Below are positions 28,083 to 36,725 of a stretch of DNA of 64,000 nt, piece by piece. The DNA is from Chitinophaga sp. CF418 (lineage in GTDB: Bacteria > Bacteroidota > Bacteroidia > Chitinophagales > Chitinophagaceae). A program made the position numbers and the translations under genes. The DNA lies in contig NZ_FRCN01000019.1 in assembly GCF_900142925.1 (NCBI RefSeq), positions 82,182 through 146,181 of the forward strand, read 5' to 3'. The notes beneath the pieces were generated by a model. That model was given only the letters and a program-made list of their open reading frames with translations. It did not search any database and was not told where the DNA came from. Position 1 is the stretch's first letter; every line of letters begins with the position of its first letter.

Positions 28083-28823
28083 TTATCCCACGGGAATTTT
28101 TACGAAATAGTTGGTACCCTGACCGGGCACGGAATCAATGGATAATGAGCCTCCTAAAATATCTGTGCGGATAGCCAGGCTTTTCATTCCCAGTCCGGAC
28201 GATTCTGATCTGGCTTTTTTGACATCAAATCCGATCCCGTTCTCCCTGATCAGCACCAGGTAAAAACCTTGCTCTCTGGTAAGTGCAATCTGCAGCTGTG
28301 TGGCTTTTGCATGCTTCAGCGTATTGTGGGTGATCTCCTGGATGATGCGGAAAATATGGATTTCTTTTTCAGGTGGAATATTTATCTGTCCTGAGGTGTG
28401 GAACTTTATTTCCAGCGGCTGCTTATCGGATAACTGTCGTATGAATTCATGCAGTGCTTCCGTCAGTCCTTTGCGTTCCAGCGTGGCCGGCAGGAGATTG
28501 TGCGAGATCTGCCGGAGGCCGCGGATCACTTCATCAATGTAACCGGACGATTTTGCAATGATTGTCCCGTCCCGTTCATCGGCTACTGCAATACTGTGAA
28601 TGTTCAGTTTGATGGTGGAAAGCAAGGGCCCCATACTGTCATGCAGGTCTGCTGCGATCCTTTTCCGCTCATTCTCCAGGATGGTGATCTCGGCTGTAAT
28701 ACGCTCCCGCTGCAGCTGTATATAACGGCGGTGATACAACACGATGGATACCACGAAGAACAGGATAATCACAGCTATCAGCACTGAAATAAATATCGTG
28801 ATATAGAATATTTTATCGTCCAT
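28083..28823 (-). CDS. HisKA_3-type sensor histidine kinase
   Basis: 246 aa. Single TM segment (about 8-30), short coiled linker, phospho-acceptor H61 in ERKRIAADLHDSMGPL, N-box IIQEITHNTLKHAKAT and G-box-like IRENGIGFD (Glu-Asn rather than the usual Asp-Asp). The absence of a sensor domain suggests a membrane-derived signal or a partner such as the membrane protein or lipoprotein encoded next upstream. Confidence 0.92.
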   Translation of the reverse strand: MDDKIFYITIFISVLIAVIILFFVVSIVLYHRRYIQLQRERITAEITILENERKRIAADLHDSMGPLLSTIKLNIHSIAVADERDGTIIAKSSGYIDEVIRGLRQISHNLLPATLERKGLTEALHEFIRQLSDKQPLEIKFHTSGQINIPPEKEIHIFRIIQEITHNTLKHAKATQLQIALTREQGFYLVLIRENGIGFDVKKARSESSGLGMKSLAIRTDILGGSLSIDSVPGQGTNYFVKIPVG

Positions 28824-28860
28824 GGGGCATTATCATTTTGAGGCATCAGGTGCCGGCATG

Positions 28861-29523
28861 CTATGCATCAAAATGTTTGTTAAAGTAGTAGGATGATTTA
28901 ACAGGTATGCATAGAACTGCTATAGCATAGATCAAATTTACAAAAGCGTTGATATAATTAAACATAAAAATGACGCGTAAGGACAGCACCGTGTCCGACC
29001 CGATGAACAGGGACGCCTCATAGATAATCTGGTAAATGAAGATGATGATAAATCCCATGCACACCAGGAAACGCGCATTCCGGAAGAGCGACTTGTTATC
29101 TTTTACGATCAGGTAGTTGATTTCGTTGATGCTGAGCAGCACCGTTACAAAAGCGTAGGTGACGCGGAAATAGGGACTGAAGGTTTCGATCTTGTTGAAG
29201 ATGATATTTTCTGTGGTCCAGACAGCGGCAAAACCGAATAATAATCCGATAAAGAGCAGCCGTTTTCGTTTCAGCGCTCCCCATACAAAGAACTGGTACA
29301 AGATCACGACAGATTCGGCCAGCCCGTAGAGGTTCGACGGAACGGCATTGCTGGTTTCCAGTAGGCTGATGCAAATGAAACTGATCGTCTCCGAAAGGAA
29401 GGCCAGTGAGAGCAGCAGGAGAAAGGGCTGAAAGCTTGCAACGGTCCTGTTGAAGCGGATCAGCCCTATCACTAAAGGAATAATAACCAGCTGGCTTACC
29501 AGAAAAGCGCCTAAATTATTCAT
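28861..29523 (-). CDS. Polytopic membrane protein of unknown function
   Basis: 220 aa with about six or seven hydrophobic spans (LVSQLVIIPLVIGLI, LLLLSLAFLSETISFICISL, LLFIGLLFGFAAVW, VCMGFIIIFIYQIIYEASLF, VIFMFNYINAFVNLIYAIAV). No family motif recognised. It is 37 nt upstream of the kinase and 23 nt downstream of a lipoprotein gene, so the four genes probably form an operon and this protein may provide the input missing from the kinase. That is an inference from position only. Confidence 0.7.
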   Translation of the reverse strand: MNNLGAFLVSQLVIIPLVIGLIRFNRTVASFQPFLLLLSLAFLSETISFICISLLETSNAVPSNLYGLAESVVILYQFFVWGALKRKRLLFIGLLFGFAAVWTTENIIFNKIETFSPYFRVTYAFVTVLLSINEINYLIVKDNKSLFRNARFLVCMGFIIIFIYQIIYEASLFIGSDTVLSLRVIFMFNYINAFVNLIYAIAVLCIPVKSSYYFNKHFDA

Positions 29524-29546
29524 CAGGAACAGGATGATAACAGTAA

Positions 29547-30056
29547 TTATAATACGGCTTTGCAGAGTGGCGGACAGCGCTGGCCGCTTTCCATTGCCTG
29601 TTCCATAGTGGACGCTTTAGCCGGTTGTATGCCTGGTATATTGGCCGCTTTATCGCGCGATACCAGTGTGGTAAGAATGTCGGTTCCGGAAGAATCAACG
29701 GGCAGTAATACCATCCTTATCTGTCCTTTTTCATCCTTACCCATATAAATGCGGAGTCCCGTTGCGCCTTTGGCATTGAGGATGGCGGCAATCGCGTGAC
29801 GGTTAAAAGTTTCCCCATCAGGAATGTTAAATGCGCTATCAAGATAGTTGCCTGGTAATTTGCTCTGGAGTTCTTTTCTTCCGGCAAGGAAACCCTGACG
29901 CAGGCGGCGGGCTTCATCGATCGGAATCACATGTTCAATGGCCTTAGCCTTATCTAGCGGAATGTCTCGCTGTTCCTCATGACGGGTGGTACATTTTGTA
30001 AATGCTGCAAGGAGAACGGCAGCAGAAAAGAAACGTAGGAAATTACGATGCTTCAT
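29547..30056 (-). CDS. Putative lipoprotein of unknown function
   Basis: 169 aa. Signal peptide with lipobox-like AFTKC. The mature part contains DEARRLRQGFLAGRKELQ, FNRHAIAAILNAKGATGLRI and a GQIRMVLLPVDSSGTDIL segment, ending QRCPPLCKAVL with two cysteines. I recognise no assigned family. It is the first gene of a likely operon with the membrane protein and the two-component pair downstream. Confidence 0.65.
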   Translation of the reverse strand: MKHRNFLRFFSAAVLLAAFTKCTTRHEEQRDIPLDKAKAIEHVIPIDEARRLRQGFLAGRKELQSKLPGNYLDSAFNIPDGETFNRHAIAAILNAKGATGLRIYMGKDEKGQIRMVLLPVDSSGTDILTTLVSRDKAANIPGIQPAKASTMEQAMESGQRCPPLCKAVL

Positions 30057-30285
30057 ACATAGCGGTTTTATGATGATTGAATATGTAAACTACCTGATAC
30101 GACCGGAAATGAGCCGGGTAGAAATGCTGAAAATAAAACGTATAAATACCTGATATATAGTCGTGCTTGTGACAGTGCGTGAAATCATCGTGATGTAATG
30201 GGGTATCGTTAATGTAGCTAAAGATAAATCAAAAAAACGTATCACCGGAACCGGGCCAGAATATTGAAAAAATTCTAATATCTGG

Positions 30286-30299
30286 TACTTATACAAGTA
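30286..30299. promoter_or_regulatory. Palindrome upstream of the MarR gene, candidate operator
   Basis: TACTTATACAAGTA has perfect 5-bp arms (TACTT and AAGTA) around ATAC, starting 54 nt before the marR ATG at 30340. A TATTTTTG word at 30312-30319 fits the Bacteroidota -7 element TAnnTTTG and is the likely promoter. MarR proteins commonly autoregulate through such sites. Confidence 0.4.
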
Positions 30300-30339
30300 G
30301 TGGAGACGAGCTATTTTTGCGCTCCTTTTTACATTGACA

Positions 30340-30948
30340 ATGAAAAAAACATCAGGGTTCAGTCCTGAGCAACAACTGACCTCGCTTGATGCGCGGTTGT
30401 TATTATCCTTACAAAGGCTCAGCGACATGCTAAAGGCTATCCAGTGGGAACAGGCAAGGATCCTGGGAATCACCCCTTTACAATTACAGATATTGCTTTT
30501 CACCGGGCATCATACGGCAGCAGTCAACAAAGTAGCTTACATCGCTATGGAACTGCAACTAAGCCGTCCTACCGTCAGCGATGCTGCTGCGGCGCTGGTA
30601 AGCAAAGGACTGTTGCGCATGGAAGATGACCTGAGAGACAGGCGTAGTTATTCTTTCCTCCTTACAAATACTGGTCTGGAAGTACTGGAGCAGGCTGAGA
30701 AGTATACAGCAGAACTATATGCTATCGTGGGGAAAAGACCCTCGCGGGAAAAAATGAACCTGTACCAGTCTGTCTTTACGATCATCGCCGGACTAAGTAA
30801 CGAGAAAGGAGGGATGCAGCGGATGTGCTATAACTGCTCCCACTATGAAGGAAATAAGAAAAGACAACATGGATGCCGCCTGCTTCAGAAGAAATTGACA
30901 TCAGCAGAATTGCAGATCGACTGCATGCATCATTCTACTTTATCGTAG
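30340..30948 (+). CDS. MarR-family transcriptional regulator with Cys-rich tail
   Basis: 202 aa from ATG 30340 (a TTG two codons earlier is less likely). Winged helix at about 40-110 (YIAMELQLSRPTVSDAAAAL as recognition helix, then LLRMEDDLRDRRSYSFLLT as wing). The C-terminus continues past the MarR fold with CYNCSHYEGN, HGCRLLQKKL and QIDCMHH, i.e. four Cys and several His, suggesting a metal or Fe-S site. It could be redox- or metal-responsive; the signal is unknown. A candidate operator lies upstream. Confidence 0.85.
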   Translation: MKKTSGFSPEQQLTSLDARLLLSLQRLSDMLKAIQWEQARILGITPLQLQILLFTGHHTAAVNKVAYIAMELQLSRPTVSDAAAALVSKGLLRMEDDLRDRRSYSFLLTNTGLEVLEQAEKYTAELYAIVGKRPSREKMNLYQSVFTIIAGLSNEKGGMQRMCYNCSHYEGNKKRQHGCRLLQKKLTSAELQIDCMHHSTLS

Positions 30949-30992
30949 CCATAAAAAAGAGCAATATCATATCAATATCAGATAGAGGATAT

Positions 30993-32459
30993 TTATAACT
31001 GTTGTATCACCTTTGCCAGTTTTCCAAGCCCTTTAATGATCATGGGCTCTTCCAGTGAGGCATAGCCTAGTCTCAGACCGGGTGCACTACTGTATTGTGG
31101 TGTATAATAACTCAGCGGATTGACCAGATTCATACCGGCAGATTGCACTTTCCGGAGCAGCTGTTCGGCTTCCACCTCTTTGTGTAATTGCAGCCAGATG
31201 GCCAGCCCTCCCTGCGGACGCGTATAATGCGCCTGTCCTGCAAAGATGGAATGTACGATACTGTTAGCCAGTTCCAGTCTTTTCATATATACGTACCTGG
31301 TATTGTGGATATGCCTGCGGATATCGCCTGCGGCCATGAGATTGGCGATAGCTTGTTGCAGTACAGGATCTCCTTCATGATTCACGATACTACGGTATGC
31401 CGACAGGGAGTTGATAAAGGCAGCTGGTCCGCATACAAAGCTGACAGGCAGTGTATGCATGACAGAGCCTATATAGATAACATTGTCTGCATGCTCCATA
31501 CCCGCGAGGGGAATATGATGTGTATGGAAGTGGTACTCGTGGTCATAATCATCTTCTATGATCACAAAGTTGTATTGTTTGCTCAATGCCAGTAGCTGCA
31601 TCCGCTTTTCTACCGATAGGGTAGTGGTGGTAGGATACTGATGATGCGGCGTGATGTACAGCGCTTTTAAAGGTGTGATGCGGCAGCGTGCTTCCAGCTC
31701 GTCCATATTAATCCCATACTGACCGGAAGGAATGTAATGCAGCTGTGCGCCGGCTACCTTAAAGGCCTGCCAGGCAGGCTGATATCCCGGATGTTCAACA
31801 GCAACATGATCTCCCGGCAATAACAATGTTTGTGCGGTCAGGTATAGGGCCATCTGCATGCCGTGGGTAATGCAGATATTCTCCGTAGTAACTGCCAGTC
31901 CCCGGTCATTGTTCAGCATTGTATTCACCTCCTGCAACAACAGCTCATTTCCTCTTTCGGTGTTATTACTGAATATCTGCCGCTGGTTTTCCTGCTGGAA
32001 CAACCGCCGGCATTCCCGGCTGATCTCTGCAACAGGGATCAGGCTCAGGTCGGGACGACCATCGTCAAATATGATATCGTAATTACCGCTGGGATTGGAT
32101 GGAGAAAGGGAGATGTTCACATGACGGAAAGGGATATGTAAAGAGGGCTTCGGAGGAGCTTCCTGTCCTGGCGGCCCTTTTTGTCCTGCCGGCATACTGT
32201 CGCTTACACGGGTGCCACTCTTGTATTGAGAGGTGAGCCATCCGGCAGCGGTTAGCTGGTCATATGCAAGAATAACGGTATTCCTGTTCACTTTTAATTG
32301 CTGGGCCAGCACCCGTGAACCCGGCAGTAATGCACCCGGAAGCAGCCTTCCCCGCATTATTTCATTGATAATATACGCTTTGATCTGTTGATATATTGGC
32401 TCTTTGCTGTTAAACGACAGCTGGATCTGCACGTGTCTGTAACTCTTCATGGCTGGCAA
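30993..32459 (-). CDS. MocR-type GntR/aminotransferase regulator lacking the PLP lysine
   Basis: 488 aa. GntR winged helix (about 15-80; IYQQIKAYIINEIMRGRLLP, SRVLAQQLKVNRNTVILAYD) fused to a fold-type I aminotransferase domain (about 125-488). PLP-site features are mostly present (ITHGMQMALYL, PHHQYPTTTTLS, IIEDDYDHEYH, GLRLGYASLEE). The Schiff-base lysine expected in the S-x-S-K-T motif is His335 (IGSVMHTLPVS). MocR/PdxR proteins sense PLP through that lysine, so this one may sense differently or be inactive. Divergent from the ArsR-type gene. Confidence 0.88.
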   Translation of the reverse strand: MPAMKSYRHVQIQLSFNSKEPIYQQIKAYIINEIMRGRLLPGALLPGSRVLAQQLKVNRNTVILAYDQLTAAGWLTSQYKSGTRVSDSMPAGQKGPPGQEAPPKPSLHIPFRHVNISLSPSNPSGNYDIIFDDGRPDLSLIPVAEISRECRRLFQQENQRQIFSNNTERGNELLLQEVNTMLNNDRGLAVTTENICITHGMQMALYLTAQTLLLPGDHVAVEHPGYQPAWQAFKVAGAQLHYIPSGQYGINMDELEARCRITPLKALYITPHHQYPTTTTLSVEKRMQLLALSKQYNFVIIEDDYDHEYHFHTHHIPLAGMEHADNVIYIGSVMHTLPVSFVCGPAAFINSLSAYRSIVNHEGDPVLQQAIANLMAAGDIRRHIHNTRYVYMKRLELANSIVHSIFAGQAHYTRPQGGLAIWLQLHKEVEAEQLLRKVQSAGMNLVNPLSYYTPQYSSAPGLRLGYASLEEPMIIKGLGKLAKVIQQL

Positions 32460-32599
32460 TAAGGTATCTTGTCATATACGCAGGGGTTGCCGTAGACGGT
32501 TGTTAATTTTTGTTAATGAAAAAAAATAATTATAAGTATGAGTTCGCTAACAGCGCCCGGTAATTTTCGCAGACATTGAAAAATATCTATTTTTACAAA

Positions 32600-32869
32600 A
32601 TGGATGCAGTTACGATAGAGAAAGCAGCAAACGCTATAGCTGATAAGCACCGGTTATCCATTATACTGGCGGCGTCCCGGCAAAACGCCATTCAGTGCTG
32701 TGAAATTACAGAACTCACTGGTTTGTCTCAACCCACTGTGTCTCACCATATTAAGATCCTGGTAGATAGTGGGCTACTCATATATGATAAGACCGGCCGG
32801 AATGTTCAGTTAACCATTAATAAGGAGATGATGAGGTTCCTTTCTTCCTTTTTCGGACAGCTAAGCTGA
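32600..32869 (+). CDS. Small ArsR-type winged-helix regulator
   Basis: 89 aa from ATG 32600; TTG at 32576 gives 97 aa but lacks support. The winged helix resembles ArsR: DKHRLSIILAASRQNAIQCC, ITELTGLSQPTVSHHIKILV recognition helix, then SGLLIYDKTGRNVQLTIN as wing. No ELCVCDL metal motif, so a metal-independent regulator is likely. It precedes the tetR gene by 75 nt. Confidence 0.82.
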   Translation: MDAVTIEKAANAIADKHRLSIILAASRQNAIQCCEITELTGLSQPTVSHHIKILVDSGLLIYDKTGRNVQLTINKEMMRFLSSFFGQLS

Positions 32870-32913
32870 TTTTATTTTTGTTTTGGTAGATTGATATCTC
32901 CCTATTACCTTTG

Positions 32914-32931
32914 TTTAACCAGATGGTTAAA
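32914..32931. promoter_or_regulatory. Palindromic operator candidate upstream of tetR
   Basis: TTTAACCAGATGGTTAAA has perfect 8-bp arms around a GA centre and ends 13 nt before the tetR start. The same core (TTAACCAGATGGTTAA) recurs at 33575-33590 upstream of tolC, so the TetR protein probably represses both itself and the efflux operon. Confidence 0.7.
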
Positions 32932-32944
32932 TCATGTAGTTTAA

Positions 32945-33553
32945 ATGGCACAAGAAAGAAATACGGAGGAATTGATCATAGAAGCAGCCAAGAAGATCTT
33001 TGTAAAACGTGGCCTGGCTGGCGCACGTATGCAGGACATTGCAGATGAAGCGGGTATTAACAAGGCCATGCTGCATTATTACTACCGGAGTAAGGAAAAG
33101 CTGTTTGAGATAGTGTTCAATGAGGCATTCTCAAAGGTATTAGGCCGGTTGGGCAATATCCTGAACCAGCCGATGCCATTGGAGGAGAAGATCAGAACGC
33201 TGGTGGAAAATTATATCGCCAACATTGCCGAAACGCCGTATCTGCCCATCTTTGTATTGAATGAAATAAATCAGCAGCCGGAGATGATGGTGAAAAGAGT
33301 CAGCTCGCAGCCTGCATTTCCCGACATGATGCTCTTTATGAAGGAAATAATCGAAGCGGGTAAAAAAGGGATCATCAGAGAGGTCAGTCCGGTGCAGTTA
33401 TTCCTGAATATAGTATCCATGTGCATCTTTCCTTTTGTGGCAAGGCCGCTGATACAGGGCATTTTCCTGCAGGACAATGTACAGTTTGATATGCTGATAG
33501 AAGAACGTAAGAAACTGGTGGGGGATGTCATTATCTCCTGGTTAAAGCCTTAG
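32945..33553 (+). CDS. TetR/AcrR-family transcriptional regulator
   Basis: 202 aa. HTH at residues 8-55 (IIEAAKKIFVKRGLAGARMQ, IADEAGINKAMLHYYYRSK); the C-terminal ligand domain is typical in length but not specific. It stands at the head of a drug-efflux type operon, with an operator-like palindrome on both sides, so it is the probable local repressor. The stop lies within the terminator hairpin that follows. Confidence 0.93.
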   Translation: MAQERNTEELIIEAAKKIFVKRGLAGARMQDIADEAGINKAMLHYYYRSKEKLFEIVFNEAFSKVLGRLGNILNQPMPLEEKIRTLVENYIANIAETPYLPIFVLNEINQQPEMMVKRVSSQPAFPDMMLFMKEIIEAGKKGIIREVSPVQLFLNIVSMCIFPFVARPLIQGIFLQDNVQFDMLIEERKKLVGDVIISWLKP

Positions 33554-33565
33554 GGGCTTTTTTTT
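33544..33565 (+). terminator. Intrinsic terminator between tetR and tolC
   Basis: AAAGCC, a short loop carrying the tetR stop codon, then GGCTTT and a run of eight T. It ends about 10 nt before the second operator copy, giving tolC its own promoter region. Confidence 0.7.
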
Positions 33566-33574
33566 GATCTGTAA

Positions 33575-33590
33575 TTAACCAGATGGTTAA
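33575..33590. promoter_or_regulatory. Palindromic operator candidate upstream of tolC
   Basis: TTAACCAGATGGTTAA, identical to the core of the site upstream of tetR (32915-32930). It ends 16 nt before the tolC start codon at 33607, placing it over the probable promoter or transcription start of the efflux operon. Confidence 0.7.
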
Positions 33591-33606
33591 AATAAATAGT
33601 TAGCAA

Positions 33607-34848
33607 ATGATGAAGTATCTCGTATGGGCCATACTGTTATGCACTAGGCCCGTCATGGCGCAAACAACGCTGACATTGGAGGATTGTTACCAGCTGGCAC
33701 AGAAGAACTACCCGCTTATTAAACAGCGGGAGCTGATCAGCAGTACGGGCAATTACACAGTGGCCAACGCAGCCAAAGGGTATCTGCCGCAACTCACCTT
33801 TTCCGGACAGGCCACTTACCAGTCGCAGGTGGTGGAGATCCCTGTTCCCGGCGCTCCTCAGTTAAGTAAGGACCAGTATAAGCTACAGGCGGAAGTAACG
33901 CAGACTATTTTCGACGGAGGGAATATCCATTACCAGAAAGAGCTGAGTAAGGCCAATACCGCCATCCAGCAGCAACAGCTGGAGGTGAGCCTCTACAACA
34001 TCAGGGACAGGGTGAGCCAGCTCTTTTTCGGCATCCTTCTTATAGACGAGCAACTGCGGCAGAACGAGTTGCGGATGGAAGACATCCGGAGCGGGATACA
34101 TAAAACTGAGGGAGCGGTGAATAATGGCACAGCCCTCCGCAGCAATCTGGATGAACTGAAAGCGGAATTGCTGAACACCGAGCAGTTGCGTGTTCAGCTA
34201 AAAGCCAGCCGGCAGGCCTACCTGCAGGTACTGGCACTGTTCATCAACCAACCCTTGGACGATCAGACCCGGCTTACGAGACCTGCGCCTACGACTATGC
34301 CTGCAGAGATCCGCCGGCCTGAACTTCTCCTGTACGACTACCAGCAGCGTAGTTATGATGTGCAGGAAAAACAGCTTAAAGTGAGCTACCTGCCTAAAGT
34401 CAGCGCCTTTGTACAGGGTAGTTACGGACGGCCAACGCTGAACTTTGTAAGTAACGATTTTGGTTTCTATGGCCTGGGAGGTATCCGCTTCAGCTGGGGA
34501 TTAGGCAGTCTTTATACCAATAAGAACAGCCGGCAGATACTGCACATCAGCAAGCAGGACGTGGATGTAAGGAAAGAGACATTCCTGTTCGATACCCGCC
34601 TGACCATGACGCGTCAGCAGATAGAAGCTACCCAGTATAACGATCTTATCCAGCAGGATGAAGAGATCATTGCACTGCGTACTTCCGTAAAAAAGGCCGC
34701 TGTAGCGCAACTGGAGAATGGTGTGATCACCTCACATGATTATATCAGTCATGTGAACGCTGAGAGTCAGGCCAGGCAAAACCTCATACTGCATGAGATC
34801 CAGCTGTTGCAGGTACAATACAATAACAGAAACACATCCGGTAACTAA
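33607..34848 (+). CDS. TolC-family outer membrane efflux protein
   Basis: 413 aa with a signal peptide (LVWAILLCTRPVMAQ) and the OEP pattern (LEDCYQLAQKNYPLIKQREL; repeated long helices with coiled-coil character, LNTEQLRVQLKAS). It forms the outer-membrane channel of the tripartite exporter whose adaptor and ABC components follow. First gene of the operon 33607-39691 downstream of the operator. Confidence 0.93.
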   Translation: MMKYLVWAILLCTRPVMAQTTLTLEDCYQLAQKNYPLIKQRELISSTGNYTVANAAKGYLPQLTFSGQATYQSQVVEIPVPGAPQLSKDQYKLQAEVTQTIFDGGNIHYQKELSKANTAIQQQQLEVSLYNIRDRVSQLFFGILLIDEQLRQNELRMEDIRSGIHKTEGAVNNGTALRSNLDELKAELLNTEQLRVQLKASRQAYLQVLALFINQPLDDQTRLTRPAPTTMPAEIRRPELLLYDYQQRSYDVQEKQLKVSYLPKVSAFVQGSYGRPTLNFVSNDFGFYGLGGIRFSWGLGSLYTNKNSRQILHISKQDVDVRKETFLFDTRLTMTRQQIEATQYNDLIQQDEEIIALRTSVKKAAVAQLENGVITSHDYISHVNAESQARQNLILHEIQLLQVQYNNRNTSGN

Positions 34849-34866
34849 TAAATCGTCGTTTGATAT

Positions 34867-35799
34867 ATGAAATACTTATCTATTTCCGTGCTCATTTGTT
34901 TGTTGGCTGCCTGCTCAGGCAGGGAAACAGAGGCAGACGCTTCGGGCAACTTTGAGGCAGATGAAGTGATCGTGTCTGCACAACAGAACGGACAGCTCCT
35001 GTCATTTAACGTACAGGAAGGAGATACTTTGCGTGAAGGGGCCGTAGTGGGACAGATAGATGTCAACGGGCTGACCTTACAGAAAGAACAGGCAGAGGCG
35101 ACTATCAATGCTTTAAGGGAGAAGACCACAGATCCGCAGCCACAACTGGCGTTGGTACGCAAACAGCTGGCAGTACAGGAGTCGCAGTTGAAGCAGTTAT
35201 TGCATGAACAACAACGTACTGAGAACCTGGTAAAGGCAGATGCTGCTACGCCCAAGCAACTGGATGATATCAACGCAGCCGTAGACCAGTTACAGAAACA
35301 GCTGGTCGTGACCCGTCAGCAACTGACAGTAAATGAAACCAATGTTGCCGACAAGAACAGGAGTGTGCTGAGTGAAAAAGGACCATTGCAGAAATCACTG
35401 GCCCGCTATGATGATGAGATCAGGAAAGGAGTTGTTATCAATCCGGTGAAAGGCACTGTCCTGGCAAGATACGCATTACAGGGAGAGATGGCGGTAATAG
35501 GAAAGGCATTGTACAAGATAGCGGATACAGATACGCTGTTGCTGAAAGCATATATCACCGGTACGCAATTGCCGGAGATCAAACTGGGACAGGCGGTGAA
35601 GGTATTGATCGATGCGGGAGAGAAGGATTATAAAACCTATCCTGGTGTGATCTCTTATGTTTCCAGCAAGTCAGAGTTTACGCCTAAAACCATCCAGACA
35701 AAAGAAGAACGCGCTAATCTTGTATATGCCATCAAGATCCGTGTTCCCAATGATGGTTATCTGAAAATAGGCATGTTCGCTATCACTCAATTCCATTGA
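34867..35799 (+). CDS. HlyD-family periplasmic adaptor, lipoprotein
   Basis: 310 aa. Lipobox ICLLAACSG. Biotinyl-lipoyl-like N-terminal half (NGQLLSFNVQEGDTLREGAV), coiled-coil hairpin (about 80-170), then the matching half-motif (VINPVKGTVLARYALQGEMA) and a beta-barrel domain. It is similar to YbhG-type adaptors, which couple an ABC exporter to TolC. 18 nt after tolC. Confidence 0.92.
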   Translation: MKYLSISVLICLLAACSGRETEADASGNFEADEVIVSAQQNGQLLSFNVQEGDTLREGAVVGQIDVNGLTLQKEQAEATINALREKTTDPQPQLALVRKQLAVQESQLKQLLHEQQRTENLVKADAATPKQLDDINAAVDQLQKQLVVTRQQLTVNETNVADKNRSVLSEKGPLQKSLARYDDEIRKGVVINPVKGTVLARYALQGEMAVIGKALYKIADTDTLLLKAYITGTQLPEIKLGQAVKVLIDAGEKDYKTYPGVISYVSSKSEFTPKTIQTKEERANLVYAIKIRVPNDGYLKIGMFAITQFH

Positions 35800-35801
35800 T
35801 C

Positions 35802-36725
35802 ATGGATACTGTTATACTTCAGCATGTGAGTAAATCATACGTCAAAGAGGGACCACCTGCTTTACAGGATGTATCGTTCTCTGTGAAAAAAGGAGAGCTG
35901 TTTGGGCTGATAGGTCCTGATGGTGCGGGTAAGTCAACCATCTTCCGCATCCTTACTACATTGCTGCTGTCAGATAAAGGAAGCGCTACTGTGGCAGGAT
36001 ATGATGTGGTGAAGAATTACCACGAAATCCGCAGCTGCGTGGGTTATATGCCGGGGAAGTTCTCACTCTACCAGGACTTGACGATCGAGGAGAATCTGCA
36101 TTTTTTTGCCACACTGTTTGGCACTACGGTGGAAGCCAACTATGCACTGATCAAAGATATTTATGAGCAGATCGCTCCTTTCAAAAAGAGACGTGCCGGG
36201 AAGTTGTCGGGCGGTATGAAACAAAAGCTGGCGCTCTGCTGTGCATTGATACACCGGCCTGAAGTGCTCTTCCTCGATGAACCTACTACCGGTGTAGACG
36301 CTGTATCCCGCAAGGAATTCTGGGAGATGCTGCAACGCCTGAAAGCGGAGGGTATTACGATAGTTGTGTCTACTCCCTACATGGACGAAGCCAGTCTCTG
36401 TGAAAGGATTGCGCTGATACAAACCGGTCAGATACTTTCTATCAACACACCTGCCAATATCATCAAAGCGTATCCGGGCAAGTTGTATGCACTGATGGCT
36501 ACAAAAGTACACCTGCTCCTGAAAGATACACGGCAGTATGCAGGCATCAATCTATGTTATGCAGCAGGAGATAAATTGCACCTGTCATTCAAAGATGATG
36601 GAAAGCATCATCCGGCCGGGTTGTTATCCTGGCTTGAAAGTAAGGGGCAGCAGGGTGTTCGTATTGAAGAGATCACACCAGATATAGAAGACTGTTTTAT
36701 TGCTAAAACAAGCATCCATGAGTGA
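35802..36725 (+). CDS. ABC transporter ATP-binding protein (first NBD)
   Basis: 307 aa from ATG 35802, which follows the hlyD stop by 2 nt. Walker A GPDGAGKST, signature LSGGMKQKL, Walker B LFLDEPTTGVD, so catalytically complete. The C-terminal extension (after about residue 225) carries the substrate-export regulatory part seen in YbhF-like proteins. Overlaps the next ATPase gene by 8 nt (36718-36725). Confidence 0.93.
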   Translation: MDTVILQHVSKSYVKEGPPALQDVSFSVKKGELFGLIGPDGAGKSTIFRILTTLLLSDKGSATVAGYDVVKNYHEIRSCVGYMPGKFSLYQDLTIEENLHFFATLFGTTVEANYALIKDIYEQIAPFKKRRAGKLSGGMKQKLALCCALIHRPEVLFLDEPTTGVDAVSRKEFWEMLQRLKAEGITIVVSTPYMDEASLCERIALIQTGQILSINTPANIIKAYPGKLYALMATKVHLLLKDTRQYAGINLCYAAGDKLHLSFKDDGKHHPAGLLSWLESKGQQGVRIEEITPDIEDCFIAKTSIHE

